Source: Fasciolopsis buskii | Taxonomy: Eukaryota > Platyhelminthes > Trematoda > Plagiorchiida > Fasciolidae | Assembly: GCA_008360955.1 (NCBI GenBank) | Contig: LUCM01002243.1 | Location: forward strand, 16,114-80,113 | DNA: 64,000 nt | Direction of reading: 5' to 3' | In this document: piece by piece, positions 39,705 to 52,500 of the stretch | How positions within the stretch are numbered: position 1 is the stretch's first letter | Layout: each line of letters begins with the position of its first letter | Program-made: the position numbers and the translations under genes | Notes under the pieces: generated by a model | What the model saw: the letters and a program-made list of their open reading frames with translations, nothing else | What the model was told of the DNA's origin: nothing | The model's database searches: none

Positions 39705-42700
39705 TCATCATTATAATTAAGCGCTAGACAACAAGGCAAGCCACACTGACCGCTGCCTTTCCCCAGAGTTACACGTCTCTATAAAAAGAGTGAATATCTA
39801 AGGGGAACAGGGAGTGGACCTACACAGACGGGAAAGCATAACAATGCTGCTGCAGCCAACATACGGAACACAGTCTAACTGTGAAAACACACTTTCAACC
39901 ATTCTGATTCGACAGAAAATAGCAGCACGATCGCTACTGATCGCGATTCCCTGCCATATCCTTCAGTGACCTCCACATAGCCAACTTGTTGCACTCCGTC
40001 GAAAGAATGCAACACGTGACCCATCTAGCGTAGTCTACAAGGTTTCATACGACGAAACGAGGCGCTTTCAAAATTGCACTTAGTAGTAGATTCCTCCACG
40101 CTACTCACCCGGTCACTCGATCCAATCGTAGCCATAGTACGTAAACATCGGTGGTCGAAAACCTCCAACCGTCGAACATCGCCCGCTTGCATACTGCCTC
40201 GAAACTGCACAACAGAACTGCGGCACTACATACAACCTGTCAATCTCAGTGAAATATCAAGCCGATGCCCCAGGTGTTTCAGTACAGAGTAAGCTGCTCG
40301 AGCCTTCGATGTACGCGTATTCACCTACACTGCCGAACTGCCATCGTTCGACAAGCAACTACCGAGGTGGGTGAAACGGACCACAAACCATTAGTCCCGC
40401 TCCATCCAGTATGAAGTTCGGCACTATTGCCACCCAGTCCTGTAACACCACTTTAAATTCTGTAGGAACAAAGCATATGCCAAACCAAGCAACCGATCTC
40501 GACAGTCTATCTAGTGCCCGTTGTGCATGGTCCGCAGATTCGAAAAGGCACACGATGTCATCCGGTTAATCTAGGTTACATAGCTTCCCTCTATCTCCCG
40601 GTTCGATTGTTACATTGGGAAGACTACCTAAAGCATCTTCCATTACCTCATCCGTGACGAAGTTGAACAGGAATGAAGAGTGGGGACACTTCTCTGTAGA
40701 TCAGCTCCACTAGTTGTTCGCGATGGCTATCGTAGATATTTTACACAGATATACATTTCAAGCGTACCACAGGTATGAGACACGTATACTCGCAAACAGG
40801 TTCGGTCTTTACGCTGCAGTCCTCTCACTTCGTGGTCTGCTAGCTAGCTCTCTTTTCTCTCTCCATCCAACAGAGTGATCCAACGCGTCTTTCTTCTGGC
40901 CAGGTCGATCTCGATAAGAGCCTGAGCGATTCTCATTATGTTCGGCCGTCGGTGTGTGGCGCGTTTCTAGTAACTCCCGAACAGTGGAAAAATGGTCGAT
41001 GTGTATTCTCCTCTGAACGATAGCATTAGGAGCGTGTTGTGTCGCCGGTTGATTCTTACTCTTCCCGAAGTCGTGGCATAAACGGTGTCAGCTCACACCT
41101 GAGGAGCTAAACGACCTAAGCAAGTATCCTAATAAACTTAATCACACGGCGAATTCTACGTTACCGTGTGCCCTTCTGAATGCTGGTGGTAGCTAGTCAG
41201 TGACTCACCACGTATGGAATCAACTCTTGTATTCTTTTAACGAATGCGAAGACGGTATTATCTTGATCGATCTTCGCCCCGCTCTAGAGCGTCTCACCCA
41301 GTTGAAAAGACTGGGGCTTAAGTTCGTCGAGAAGGTGACTATGTTTATCCCATCGGTTTCGAGGAGCTTCGGTACTTGAATATTCGACTCCACTTCCTCA
41401 CATTATGTCTCGGTTTATTGTATATTTGGCTGGTTCAGTCACACTTAGCCAAGGATGCACCTCGCCGAGCCGATCTGGCGCTATAGTTAGCTATTTGTGT
41501 TCGTGGTTCTCTGAATTCCCCTCGCAATACTTCCACCAGTGCCTCTGCTGCCATTATCCTAGATGTCGCTTTGTTGATGCTCTCTTACCCTTAGAATGGC
41601 TTTCCTTCCGATCTCAGGGTCACTGTTGAACTTCACTAACCGACCTTATGTTCCCCACTGGGTAATCACTATAAGCTTAAAACCTCAACTTATTTAACTT
41701 GAATGTGGCCGCTGACAGACTCGATATTTCTGCAACGAATTCATGACCTCTACTGCTTGACTTTGGTCTACACGGCTCCTCTTCTTGCGTACTCGTCGGC
41801 AGTTCTTACTCACACGATAGTTTCTGCTCTAGCTGTTGCGACAGCCGAATCAAACATATGTTCGACACCATCCAGGTTCGTGGTGCGCGTTTGATGACCA
41901 TTGAGCTGACGCAAAAGTCGCATTAAAACTAACGCGTGGTCGGAATAACCTACGCGATCTATTACGATCGACAGTTCTGGACAGAACGGTGCGATAGTTG
42001 GCAGCTTACTGCAATATGGTTGATCTGACTCAGACTAGGTGTCGAACTAGAGCGCCATGGTCGCTGTCGAATACGACGTTTACGGAAATTCTACTAACAA
42101 GAAAAATGGTTGTCTCCAGCCAAGAATTCGGGAATGTTTTCCCCGTTATCTGTTCTATGAGCAGGCAAAAGGCGCAGTGCCCACACTGAACAGTGGCTCC
42201 GATCACTCAGTTTCCAACTGTGCTTAAAATCACCTGCTACCACTACAATGTCAGAGCCTTTGCTCTTCTGAACAAGGGTGGCGAATTCATGGTAAGACTA
42301 GTCTTCTTGCATATCAGTTCTGCAGTCTGTGGGAGCGTATTGCGAGACAACAAATAAACTACGCTTGACACTACTATCCTTTCGGACGCCGACTGATCCC
42401 TGCAGTCTCATAGCACACAAGCGACTGTTGACTGAGATCCAACCTAAAAGGGCTGCTTCAGCCTTCTCACTCAAGACCATTCCTACACCGCGTTGACCCA
42501 CAGCTTGAGCTACTTGGTCTCCTGAAGTGTGAAAGAAATATCTTGACGCGACTTTAGGCGCAGTTAGTTGAATTACTCCACTCGAATCCTGAATTCATGT
42601 TTCACTGACGCAGCAGACATTAATGCAAAGTGAGTCCATTGTCAGAGCTAAACCGCCAGTTGATCAACATGCGTGAGAGTGAGCACATTGAATGAACCGA

Positions 42701-42740
42701 GACTCTGATATCTGATGAAGGGATACGAGGGAAACCGTTT
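39705..42740 (-). mobile_element. RTE-clade non-LTR retrotransposon, near full length, decayed
   Basis: Read on the minus strand with many frame jumps. Endonuclease: MCSLSRM near 42.7 kb, GVGMVLSEKAEAALLGWISV and SLFVVSQYAPTDCRTD (42501-42298). A linker follows with LNGHQRR and PKSSSRGHEFVAEIS near 41.9-41.8 kb. RT: SSFLFNFVTDEVMEDALGS (about 40.7 kb), EPGDRGKLCNLD, MCLFESADHAQRALDRLSRS (40553-40495), then VLQDWVA. C-terminus: GDVRRLEVFDHRCLR (40210-40150) and KDMAGNRDQ near 39.95 kb. It ends with a 3' UTR shared with 60.76-60.93 kb and an ATGATG-type tail near 39.7 kb. The catalytic YADD is read as DxPDD. Dead copy. Confidence 0.83.
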
Positions 42741-44682
42741 GTACTGTGTTGGATAATGAAGAAGCAAAATATGTATTGCCAATCTTGTTCGTGCGCGAAA
42801 AATACAAATTGCGACATGTGAATTTCTCGAACGCCCAGATGTACGCTCATTTGGTCTTTTATCGATACGCATGGTAACAGAATAGACTGACTAGACGTAC
42901 ACCAGGCTTGGTGATCTTCAATATCGAAAAGCAATTGCATAAACTTTAAAACGAGTTGATCGTAATTCCCACTGGTTCAGTTATTGAATAGGAATGTGAA
43001 ATACCGTGAATAGTTAGTCGTAAGGTGACATGAAATCGAATTAGTTCAGCGCCTGATTCGATATCACTTCTTGTATCACTGAATCCATTACAAAAAGGCG
43101 CTTGTAGGCGATCTCATGCACACACGGAAACGCGTGAATATCTACTGCTGTAAATACAGACAGAAGAACCAAGTGCTGCGAACCAAAATCGGAACACGGT
43201 GTACCGAGCGTTTACTGTGTTGATTATTATTTAGGCCAAGACTGTTAGCAAGCCATTCATTAAGTAAATTAACAGGGCTGTTGAGGCGATAAAAGTAGGC
43301 CAGCCTGGAAACCGCACATTACAAAAGAACACCCATGCTTACAGCTGCTTTGAAATTTAACCAAACTTGGCTACAAACAAAGTGAATCTGCCAAGAAGCC
43401 CTGATAGCTAGCTTGTGACTGTGTTCTTGAGGACAATATGAAGAATGCAAGATAGTCAAGGATGAAATCGGAAAACTTGCCAAAGATAGGCATCCTGTGC
43501 AGAACGAGCAGAAAACTAAATAATCTACCTGACTCATCTGAATTTTTCTTTTTCATTGTCTTGGAATGCGGTCAAAACGGGCTTTTAATTTACAAGTAAA
43601 ACTGAGAAAACAGACATCTGTGAAGAATTCAACACATTTCATTTCTTCTACACCGCCCCTCCACATCAACTGCCCGCCGTCCCACATGGTCCCCCTGTGG
43701 GCCGCCCTACTACCCGATAGCCCTAATCAGAGTACGCTATCCCAGGGTGCGCTTCTGCGAATGACGAAGCCAAACGCCACCTGAAAACGAGCCAGTGGCT
43801 GGCTAAAGAGTTCATGCGCGTATCCGCGAACGAGTATTCAATGAGTCTGCGCTTAATTTGTTCACTGCTTATCACCTATTTTGGTGGCCGTTCCCTTATC
43901 CGAAACTAGGGACCTCCCAGGCGGCAAGCAGCTGTTTTTCGTTCAGGGGCATTGGAAAAAATAATGACTCGCCTGAAATTGACAAATCAGTCATAGAGAA
44001 GCGATAATGTCGGAACTAGAATGCCCAGTTCTGCATGCACACATACCGAGTTTGCGTTGAATAGCTCTGGTTTTGGTTGCTACACCACATCACCGAATTA
44101 CAGCGAGAGGGGCAGAAGCATTTCAACTGTAGGAACGCTGCTAATTGTTTGTCGATGTTATCTCGATTAATGATGAAATATCTGCAATTTAAACGCCAAA
44201 CTCAGTGATGAAAACCCTTTGCAAGCCAACAGTCTGAGTTACGACCTACACAAGTTCCCGAAACCTTTGCCACCAAAAGCCACATGAACTGGATCACCGG
44301 TCATCGCACTCAAACGATTTACGAGCACCTGTTCGTTCTGTTGTCTTACATATCCAGTCTTTTGACCGAAGGCTTCGGGTGGAATCCTTTAAAACATCGC
44401 GCTATTCCGCTCCAGGAATCGCGTAGCACAAGCGTGATGAGACAGACACAAAGCTTTTTCTCTCTTTTCTTTTGCAGGTTTGCTTTTTCCCCGTTGTTCC
44501 TTTGGCAAAGGCCTGCAATCGAATGCGTGCAAATGATCTTGCTCTCGCGCATCCCTTTCGGTTACCAGGAATATACGTATTCCTAGTACTGTAATAATTA
44601 TAGTCCACCAACAGCACATTCTGATAAAATCATTTTCATACGGCATCGCATGGCGCACCATCTTTCTGTTCACTCCATGCAT
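42741..44682. other. No recognisable gene
   Basis: The first 200 nt may be the 5' UTR of the RTE copy at 39.7-42.7 kb. After that only short unassigned ORFs occur. Confidence 0.5.
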
Positions 44683-44955
44683 CAGCAGTTGGCTGAGTGG
44701 ATTAGCCGCCCATCATCAAAAAGGTGAGGGAGGACGTTCGATCCCCAAATCGGCCGGTCGCTGTGGTGTTAAACAGCGATTTGCCATCTCCCGGCTCGTT
44801 ATCATACCTGACCCGATGAGACTTTACATCGTTCCATGCTACTCCAAGTTTAAGGGTCATGGCCGCCGGTTCCCTTCCCTCCATGTACTGGGCTCCAGCA
44901 GCTATGGGACATGTTCCTCTCATTAGACTTGTGTATGAAGCAAGTCACAAAAAGT
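44683..44955 (+). mobile_element. tRNA-headed SINE, family 2, copy with intact pol III boxes
   Basis: The head resembles a tRNA: A box region TTGGCTGAGTGG at 44689-44700 and B box GTTCGATCC at 44736-44744. The body contains GCGATTTGCCATCTCCCGG, CTCGTTATCATACCTGACCC, a TTTACATCGTTCCATGC block and CAGCAGCTATGGGACATGT. Parts of this body recur near 2.2-2.33 kb, 62.11-62.25 kb and 62.49-62.67 kb, which makes it a dispersed family distinct from family 1. Confidence 0.65.
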
Positions 44956-45484
44956 TTGGGTGTGGTTTTGTGGACGATACGAATCCCCAACAGACATGAC
45001 TGAATTGATAATATACACGTTTTTGAATACCACAACAGCTGTAGACCAGAAATCCTAACTCAACCATGTTTATTACCACTGATCATCATACTCTAAGTGA
45101 AGCAGATAGCCCCACCACCACGTTACAAATAAGAACAAGAAGTATCACTTGAGAACAGTTGCTCATGATCAACCGATGAACGAGCACAAGAGAGTTTTAC
45201 AGTGGTCATTTTGTACGTAACGGTAACTATGTTAAAAGAGCGGGTGGGGGTAATAAGCTCAAGTATAGAAGACGTCTTGAGTCACTGAGAATGGGCACAG
45301 AAAAAGAAAGGCAGGGAAGACCGGTTGCGACTAGGATCAAGGAGTTATTCTGATTGTTGAACAAGACAAACAGAAAAATGGCGTACGTAAGCAGACAACT
45401 GACACATTCTTATTAGTAAAGTAGAGTCATGTAAGAGGGAGAATGCAGAAACAGAGACTGAATGGGCCATAAAGACAATCGTAT

Positions 45485-45502
45485 ACACACACACACACAC
45501 AA
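45485..45502. repeat. Short (AC)n repeat
   Basis: Nine AC units. Confidence 0.85.
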
Positions 45503-45817
45503 ACTGATTAAGACATCATTAGCAAAACCACGCCGCAATAGAAAGTGTAAGTCGCAAAGCATTCATTGCACAGGAGGCAGCAAACAGAGCTATGATAATG
45601 TAACTCTAAATAGCAGTACATCTTGGTCAGTTATTAACAGATGCGGCAAGCAAACAAAAATTGAAGAGAGCAGCCACAAGCGGAACAAACAGCACGTGGA
45701 CCAGGCAATATAATCAACCGGTTGGCAATTTTAATCCTCAGTGTTGGAGAAAGGAAAATTCTCACAGGAAATGAACTGGTGTACAAGCGGAAACCGGCTG
45801 CATCAGTCACAAACTCA

Positions 45818-45823
45818 TTTATT
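45818..45823 (-). promoter_or_regulatory. Possible WASF polyadenylation signal (AATAAA)
   Basis: This is the first AATAAA I see on the minus strand after the WASF stop codon, about 617 nt downstream. It would give a 3' UTR of roughly 0.6 kb. No transcript evidence; AATAAA is frequent by chance in this composition. Confidence 0.3.
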
Positions 45824-46439
45824 ACGAACCGAATGGAGGAAAATGCCATTCGAAAAAAAACAATGAATAAGGAACAACATGTCACGTAGCTGACGGTAGA
45901 TATTCATGTCTTTTGGCTGATTGTAATTACAATTTTCGATGATGAGAAAGAAAAAGAACGGTACATAATGATCCCGTAACTCTAGTGACCAATATCGAAG
46001 GACCGTCAGTTGGAACGACGATGAGAACTAGTGGAGAATGTTAGTTGTTTATCTGTCTGGATGAAATCGATAGGGTGTATGAGGATACCGATGACAGACG
46101 CATGGTCGAATGTGAACTGAAAAGCGGCAATGAGTGAGTAGATGAGCGGAAACGAAGAGCAAGAATCAAATAAAAAAGGAAAACAAAAAAACGCATCGAA
46201 AGACGTGCGGAGACCTAGCAGAACACCTGTACGTGAATGGGTGATCGGATCTTCAAATAGCCTACTACCGGGAAACACACTGAGCTACTGATAACGCACT
46301 CAGAAAATTTGGGAGTGCAGAATCACAGCTCACCGCACGCCTCGTGGCACCCGAGAAACAGATGGATGAGAGCGACTCGGATCAACCGGAAACGATGCTC
46401 ACTGGTGGACAGCTGGGAGTCGAGCATGGCCACAGAAGC

Positions 46440-46550
46440 TTAGTCGTCCCAACCAGAAGAATCACTATTCACATCTTTGTCATCGTCATCCTCATCACTT
46501 GAGTTATTTTCCATACATTCACGACGTCGACGAACTGCCTCATAAATAGC
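46440..46550 (-). CDS. WASF: WASF terminal exon: central and acidic (CA) region
   Basis: 111 nt, 36 residues plus TAA (46440-46442). The acceptor is CATATTGCAG|GCTATT. The first ten residues (AIYEAVRRRR) form the basic amphipathic central helix that, with the preceding NDVQ, replaces the NDVATILSRR type segment of vertebrate WAVEs. The rest is acidic (SSDEDDDDKD) and ends DSSGWDD*, with the Trp that binds Arp2/3 in this family two residues from the end. Too short to be obvious as an isolated ORF. Confidence 0.85.
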   Translation of the reverse strand, partial: AIYEAVRRRRECMENNSSDEDDDDKDVNSDSSGWDD

Positions 46551-49500
46551 CTGCAATATGATAAATGGAAAATACGACCGGACTACAGGTTTCAAGAACA
46601 ATCTCAGCGGTTCCTAGGTATTGTAGACCGCAAATCAAACTGTGGAACTTGTACGTCAAAAAACAGAGGAATGCAGTATTTGACTGGTCGATTCTATGAA
46701 TATCAGCTAGTAAATCGGAAAGTGGAACATCGTAAATATGAATGATAGCAAAAACAATGGCACCAATGAGTAACCAAACATTTTTGACAGAACCAGAAAC
46801 CAATCAGCAACCTCGAGCTTAAGCAGGCGAATGTTCTGAGTAGTCGGTTTTTTAGCGTCACGGCTTTCGGACAGAAATAGAATAAGTGAGCATCTTAGAA
46901 TATAAATACCGTCCTGGAACAGCCCATCAACGAATGGACTGAACAGTGTAACTAGGTGAGGCCATGAAAGCGCTTAGGTCCTTAGTAAGGGGTGTTTAAA
47001 ATGGCGTGGATCCAAAATATTTACATCATCTGGCTCTTCGTGTTGAAAATTATTCCCAGTAATTTAGCGATTGTCCAATATTTACCTGTACGTCATTTGG
47101 TCGATTGCCTAAACTCGCTAGACTGTTATTTCGCGTAAAATGTGTCGTGGGTGCAGGCCGGTCGCCGACTTTGCGCAGCTGAAATCCAGCACGGATGGCG
47201 GACAACAAATCTTGCGGTGGTCCTTGGGGTATCGGGACTCGCTTTGTGGTCTCCTCGCTCGTGGATTTTGTAGTAAGGTTATTTAGCTGGTTGCTCAATT
47301 TGTTCACCGTTGACAGCTGAGACAACGATGGAGGTGGTGGTGGTGGAGGAGGAGGAGGAGGAGGAGGCGGCGGAGGTGGCGGTGGTGGAGGGGGAGGCAA
47401 GGTGGATGCATTTGCAGTTTCCGAAAGCTGTGGCAAGGGTGGAGGTGGCGGTGGTGGCGGACTCGGTGGTTTGGCAAAACCAGAACCCCCGTTAGTCACA
47501 ATATCAACAGCTGGCTGACCAAGGGAGTCAGGCGAACTCAATCCTTCGAAAATCGGAGCCGGAGGAGGAGGCAAGTCATGTGAGCCAACGGAGTTCTAAA
47601 ATTGGCATCAGAGAATGAGATTGGAAAGTGGGTAACACAATGCAATGATGAGTGCAGCGGAACTAAAAGGTGAGCAAAACAGAAATGTTTAAGATATCCA
47701 CTCAGACCAGTATCCCTGAATACTTTCGAAATATAGCATGCAATACATATATATACAGGTAACGCTGACTGTGATGCACTAAAACGTTTCCTGTTAATAT
47801 TCCAGTGCTTGTGAGCTATAAAATTGTGTAGACAAAATATTTTGAATCTCATTATAGATTCCGCTTACTGTATCTATTTGTAGACTCCAATAAGGTCAGT
47901 TAAAAATGGGTGTGACCTTGGATGTCTAGGTAAACTTGTCTGAACATGAAAAATGAAGTCCTACTCACAAACATTTTGTAAGGACCTTAGGATTTACCCT
48001 AGGTTCCATTGATAAATGACAACAAACTCGTTTGTCCAACAGATAGTTATCTTAGCAAGTATCCTACCGACAGTTAGGTCTCCACTTATACGCTGAAGGT
48101 GATCGTTCATCAACTGGAGTCTAGCAATTATGGATGATCGCGAACAGGAGATTGACGAAGATGGCAATTTAGACGAGCTATGGATGGCGCTAAAAACATT
48201 CATCATCCGCGCATCCCTTGAACAGCTAGAAAACACCAAATGAAACGGAAGAGATTGGATATCCGCGGAATCTCTTAATCAGCGTGCTACGGCTACAGAT
48301 GCGAGACTATACAACCCACTCGATTACTACAATCTCCGCCGCGAAGCTACACAGCCAGCGAAAAGCGGCCGAAAGCGACACTTGCATGAAATCGCAGACC
48401 CCATGAAAACCATTGCCGTTGGAGATTTCGGAGAGCTTTCAAGGTTCGTGCGCTCCTCTTTGGGAAAGGCACAACCTATGCCCACCGAGCTTTGTGACAA
48501 CAGTGGCCACCTCCTATCAGGATGCAAAAACAGCTCCAAAGATGAGTCGAATATTTCACCCTCCCATCCAGTCCATCTGCGTAACATCACCAGGCGACGA
48601 GGGCAATATGAAATGGATCTTGAGCTTACCGACGAATTGGAAATCATGTCAGTCTTTCAGATGATGAAGAACACGAAGTGACCCGATGAGGAAAGCAACC
48701 TACCCGAGGTTCTTAACTCCTATTTACCAGCTTTGGTGAGCCAACTAGCTAAGCTGTTTCACTGCAGCTGAGACTTCAAAACTTCTCTCAAGAACTAGGC
48801 AGCCTCCATTCCATTTCCTGTGCCAAAAAAGGTGACTACATCTGGGAACTACAGGGGTATCAGCCTCATCGACATAGCAGCTAAGCTCTTTGCAACCATT
48901 CTGCTATACTGCTCAGTTGTTATTCGGGATGAGTGAACTCGCCTTAAACAGTGTGGCCTTCGTCGAGGAAGAGGTTCTTTTGACCAGATCATAACATTAA
49001 GTCGAAATCTAGAAGAGCGATATAAGTTCCAGCAACCCACAACAGCGTGCTTCATCGACTTCTGTGCAGCATTCGATTCCATTGACAAACAGTCACTCTG
49101 GAACACGCCGAAGTGATGGGATGCCAGATAATTACGTAGGATTGCAAGAGCCGTATTACTCGTCAACACAGCCGGTGACCGGAGTTGGAATTAACGAAAA
49201 TGAGCTTATTACCATCACCCTAATCAGAATAGAAACGTCGCCCTGGTGGCCAAGTGAAGAAGTTTGCTAGCACTAATAGTGTTAACAAAGATCCCTTAGG
49301 TCTTCAGTCGGTTTTTCGGAGTATGCATTTGGTACAACAGCTGGACTTTGCAGTGTACGCAACCAAAAATGACCCCATTTCTCGGGCCTAAACCAAGAAG
49401 GCGGGAAGCACAAACCTAGGTCAAAACGGAAACTCACTTCATCATACCTGTGCACCAAGTCATAGTCTGACCGCCACGTCGCTTCTTCCAGCCTTATCCA

Positions 49501-52500
49501 ACCCGTGCTAAAAGAACATGATGAGCAGGCTTACGCAATACGTGCCCAATCTACCGAAGGCAACGTGGAGCGATTATCTTAGTGAGAGGATGACTGTTTG
49601 CACCCAACACACGTCGTTGCACATTCGATTTTCCTCGAGTAATACTCCGGAGTTATTGGTGGTCAAAAACATAAAGTCGCCGGGCGTCTACAATACGAAG
49701 AGACCAGGTCTCGAAACGTAAAGCAGCACACTACAAGCTGTGGCAATGTACGCCCTTACCTTGAAGGAAACCCGGATGTCACTGCGGCAAAACAAGCGTC
49801 GGAGGTTCGCGAAAACTGATCTGGCTTTCGCAATTCCTGATGAGAACCCTCCTCAACACCTCCGCCAGTTCGGATAAAGCTCCCGAGGTACTTAAAACTA
49901 TTGACTACCTTTAACCGACCAGGACAAAGAGTGCAGGGAGAGGCTCCCGCCAGTCTTGAATAATTACCTTCCATTTTGACGATGCATGATCAGCGGTCAT
50001 GAAGACAGCCCTGCCATCTGTAGCTAATAGCGACGTGGTCGATTTGGGTCCACCGCTGACTCGAGAAAGGCGGACATCTGGTAGCGTAGTCGATTGGGAC
50101 GTCTGAAGTTCGATGGTCATAGCACAAAGCCGACAACTGCTTCCAGTTTTCAGAACGACAGGAATCTAGACCACAAGGGACTCTTAGATGCGCTACAGTC
50201 GAGGACAGTCGAACTATTCTGGCATTCACGTCGCAATTTAAAATCACGATGTCACTACGTTTTTCTGTATTTAAGGGGCCATGCGATTTTTGACAGAAAG
50301 TGTCCTTGATTGCATCTGCACCGCAACTTACTGCAGTGTACGCTGAGACGACAAGCGGCTGACCGACAACACACGCTAGACTGCTTCGAGTTGAGGTATC
50401 TTGGTACGCACGTGATTTGCACCACGACTGTGGACAGGACCAAAATAAGATTGCCAGTAGCCCGTGCATGCAATCACTTTTCAGATGATCAATCGGAAGC
50501 AGTCAACAGCCTTAGGCACCTCGGCCAGTCTTATGGAAAACAGCGGAGGTAATGGAGAGAACACAGCAAGAATTGTGAAATCCAGAGGCACTTTTGAGGA
50601 GATGCAACACCTGTGTTGCCGCCATGACATTACGCTTAAACTCGAGGGAAGAGTGCAGCATGACACAGTCCGCAACCTTCTGTAAGCTTGGGAGACCTAG
50701 ACTCCGTCTCGCTATAACTCAACCTCACTTTTGTCCCCAACCAAATCGCGTTGCCCCCCTTGTCTATCCATAATATCTGCACTGATAACACGAACATTAC
50801 TCGCAACGGTGGTTTTCAGTCTGTTAGCTCACATCTCTTGAAGCCTAGTCAGACTCTGAAGCTCAGTTTCCTCAATGCGCGCACTCTCAAGCGGGCTGAC
50901 CAACAGACGTGTTTAGCTCTGACAATGGACTCACTTTGCATTGATGTCTGCTGCGTCAGTGAAACATGAATTTAAGATTCGAGTAATGTAATTCAACCAA
51001 CTACGCTTAATGTTTCATCAAGATGTTTCCTTCACACTTCAGGAGACCAAGTAGCTTAAACTGTGGGTCAGTGTGGTGTAGAAATAATCTTAAGGGAGAA
51101 GGCTGAAGCGGCCCTTTTTTACACTGGATCCCGGTTAACAATCGTATGTGCGTCGTCATAATGCAGGATCAGGCCAAAACTTGGAACAGAAATATGAAGA
51201 AGTTAGCTTCGATTTTGGCACTGGTTGCGGGAGCAAGCAGAAACAGTTCAGGAACGAAGTCGGTGCTGCGAATGCACTATGGCCCGTCTGCAGAAATCGT
51301 GTCCAACTAAATTCAAACAACGACATTGGGAGGTGGTGTGTGGGTCTCCACTAAACAGCGCTATTCAAAAAAGGTGAGTGAACAATTCAATCGTTAGCCG
51401 GTTTGCCGGAACAACATGCTGATCTGCGGATAGCGCTTCGGTCCGCGAACGCTGCAGATACATCCTCGAATATAATAACCTACTGCTCTGGATCTATGCC
51501 TGTGCATGCATGTGTGTATTCGAAGAAAATAAAGCACAGGAATCACTCAGACATCCGAATTCTTCGGATTTACTGCACCTTACAGCGACAGATCCCACAG
51601 TCATGCAATGAAAATTAGTGGTGTGTACTTTCACCAAATGGGAAATACCGGATGGTATTAGCATGAGTTGAAGATAACCGTGAAGGGAATGAAATGAGGG
51701 TTGTGTTTTGTACGGATCCTCAAATAGTCCTACAATTTATCTTGATTCGGAGCAGGGAGAAATGTTACTTCAGTCAGATAACGAAGACAGGAGCGAAAGC
51801 GAAGGTTACTGGGAGAACAACGAACTCACAGAAACCCCAATGTAGAATGAATGACAAAAAAAGAAATACAAAAGTCAAAAAGTGACGCGAACCAACTTAT
51901 CAACTGTTGGACATGTAGACACGATAAGAATCTAATGAATTCATGTCATCGCTTACCGCCGTAGGGCTACCGGCGCTTGCCCGATGCGAACTGTTTTGTT
52001 GATCAGGGAGGATGGAGGGTGATGGTGGGAGAAAGGTCCCATCACCGAGTGTTTGTGCGGCTTCCGGTGTATCATCAGACAGAAGAGGTTTATGAACTAA
52101 AAAGTAAAAAGACAAAATAAAATCACCGGATGAGATGTGGCAAATGAAGCGGATGATAATCTGCACGTTGTTTTAAGATGTTCGGTCGAAAACTTCCTAT
52201 CATCAGAAAAGATCGATATGGGTAGCATTTTTTATTGCATGCTGGACGCAAGAGCCCAACAGCCAATAGAGCTCATTACACGAACGAACTGGCCATCATG
52301 CCAACAAAAATTCCGGATGACACGAAGCCAAATAAAGTGTCAATGGGTTGGGCGCCGGGCGATAGCAACTGCATTCTACTAACAAAATGACTGACAAAAT
52401 TTCGGCACGCCTCAAACAACACCGATCAACAGGTGGGAGTCGAGCAACTTTTTTGAGTAAAAAAATAGACAAAACAAGCAGTCAATTTGCAGGTAGTAAA

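Larger units (their letters stand above)
44956..46439. other. WASF 3' flank, probably including its 3' UTR
   Basis: No coding feature. An (AC)n repeat and one candidate poly(A) signal occur here. Confidence 0.5.

Noticed and set aside
46540..46803. 87-codon minus ORF with hydrophobic segments next to WASF
   Set aside because: It overlaps the acceptor and first bases of the WASF last exon in another frame and is intronic.
47310..47495. Glu/Val-rich plus ORF
   Set aside because: Antisense of the polyproline repeat of WASF exon C.
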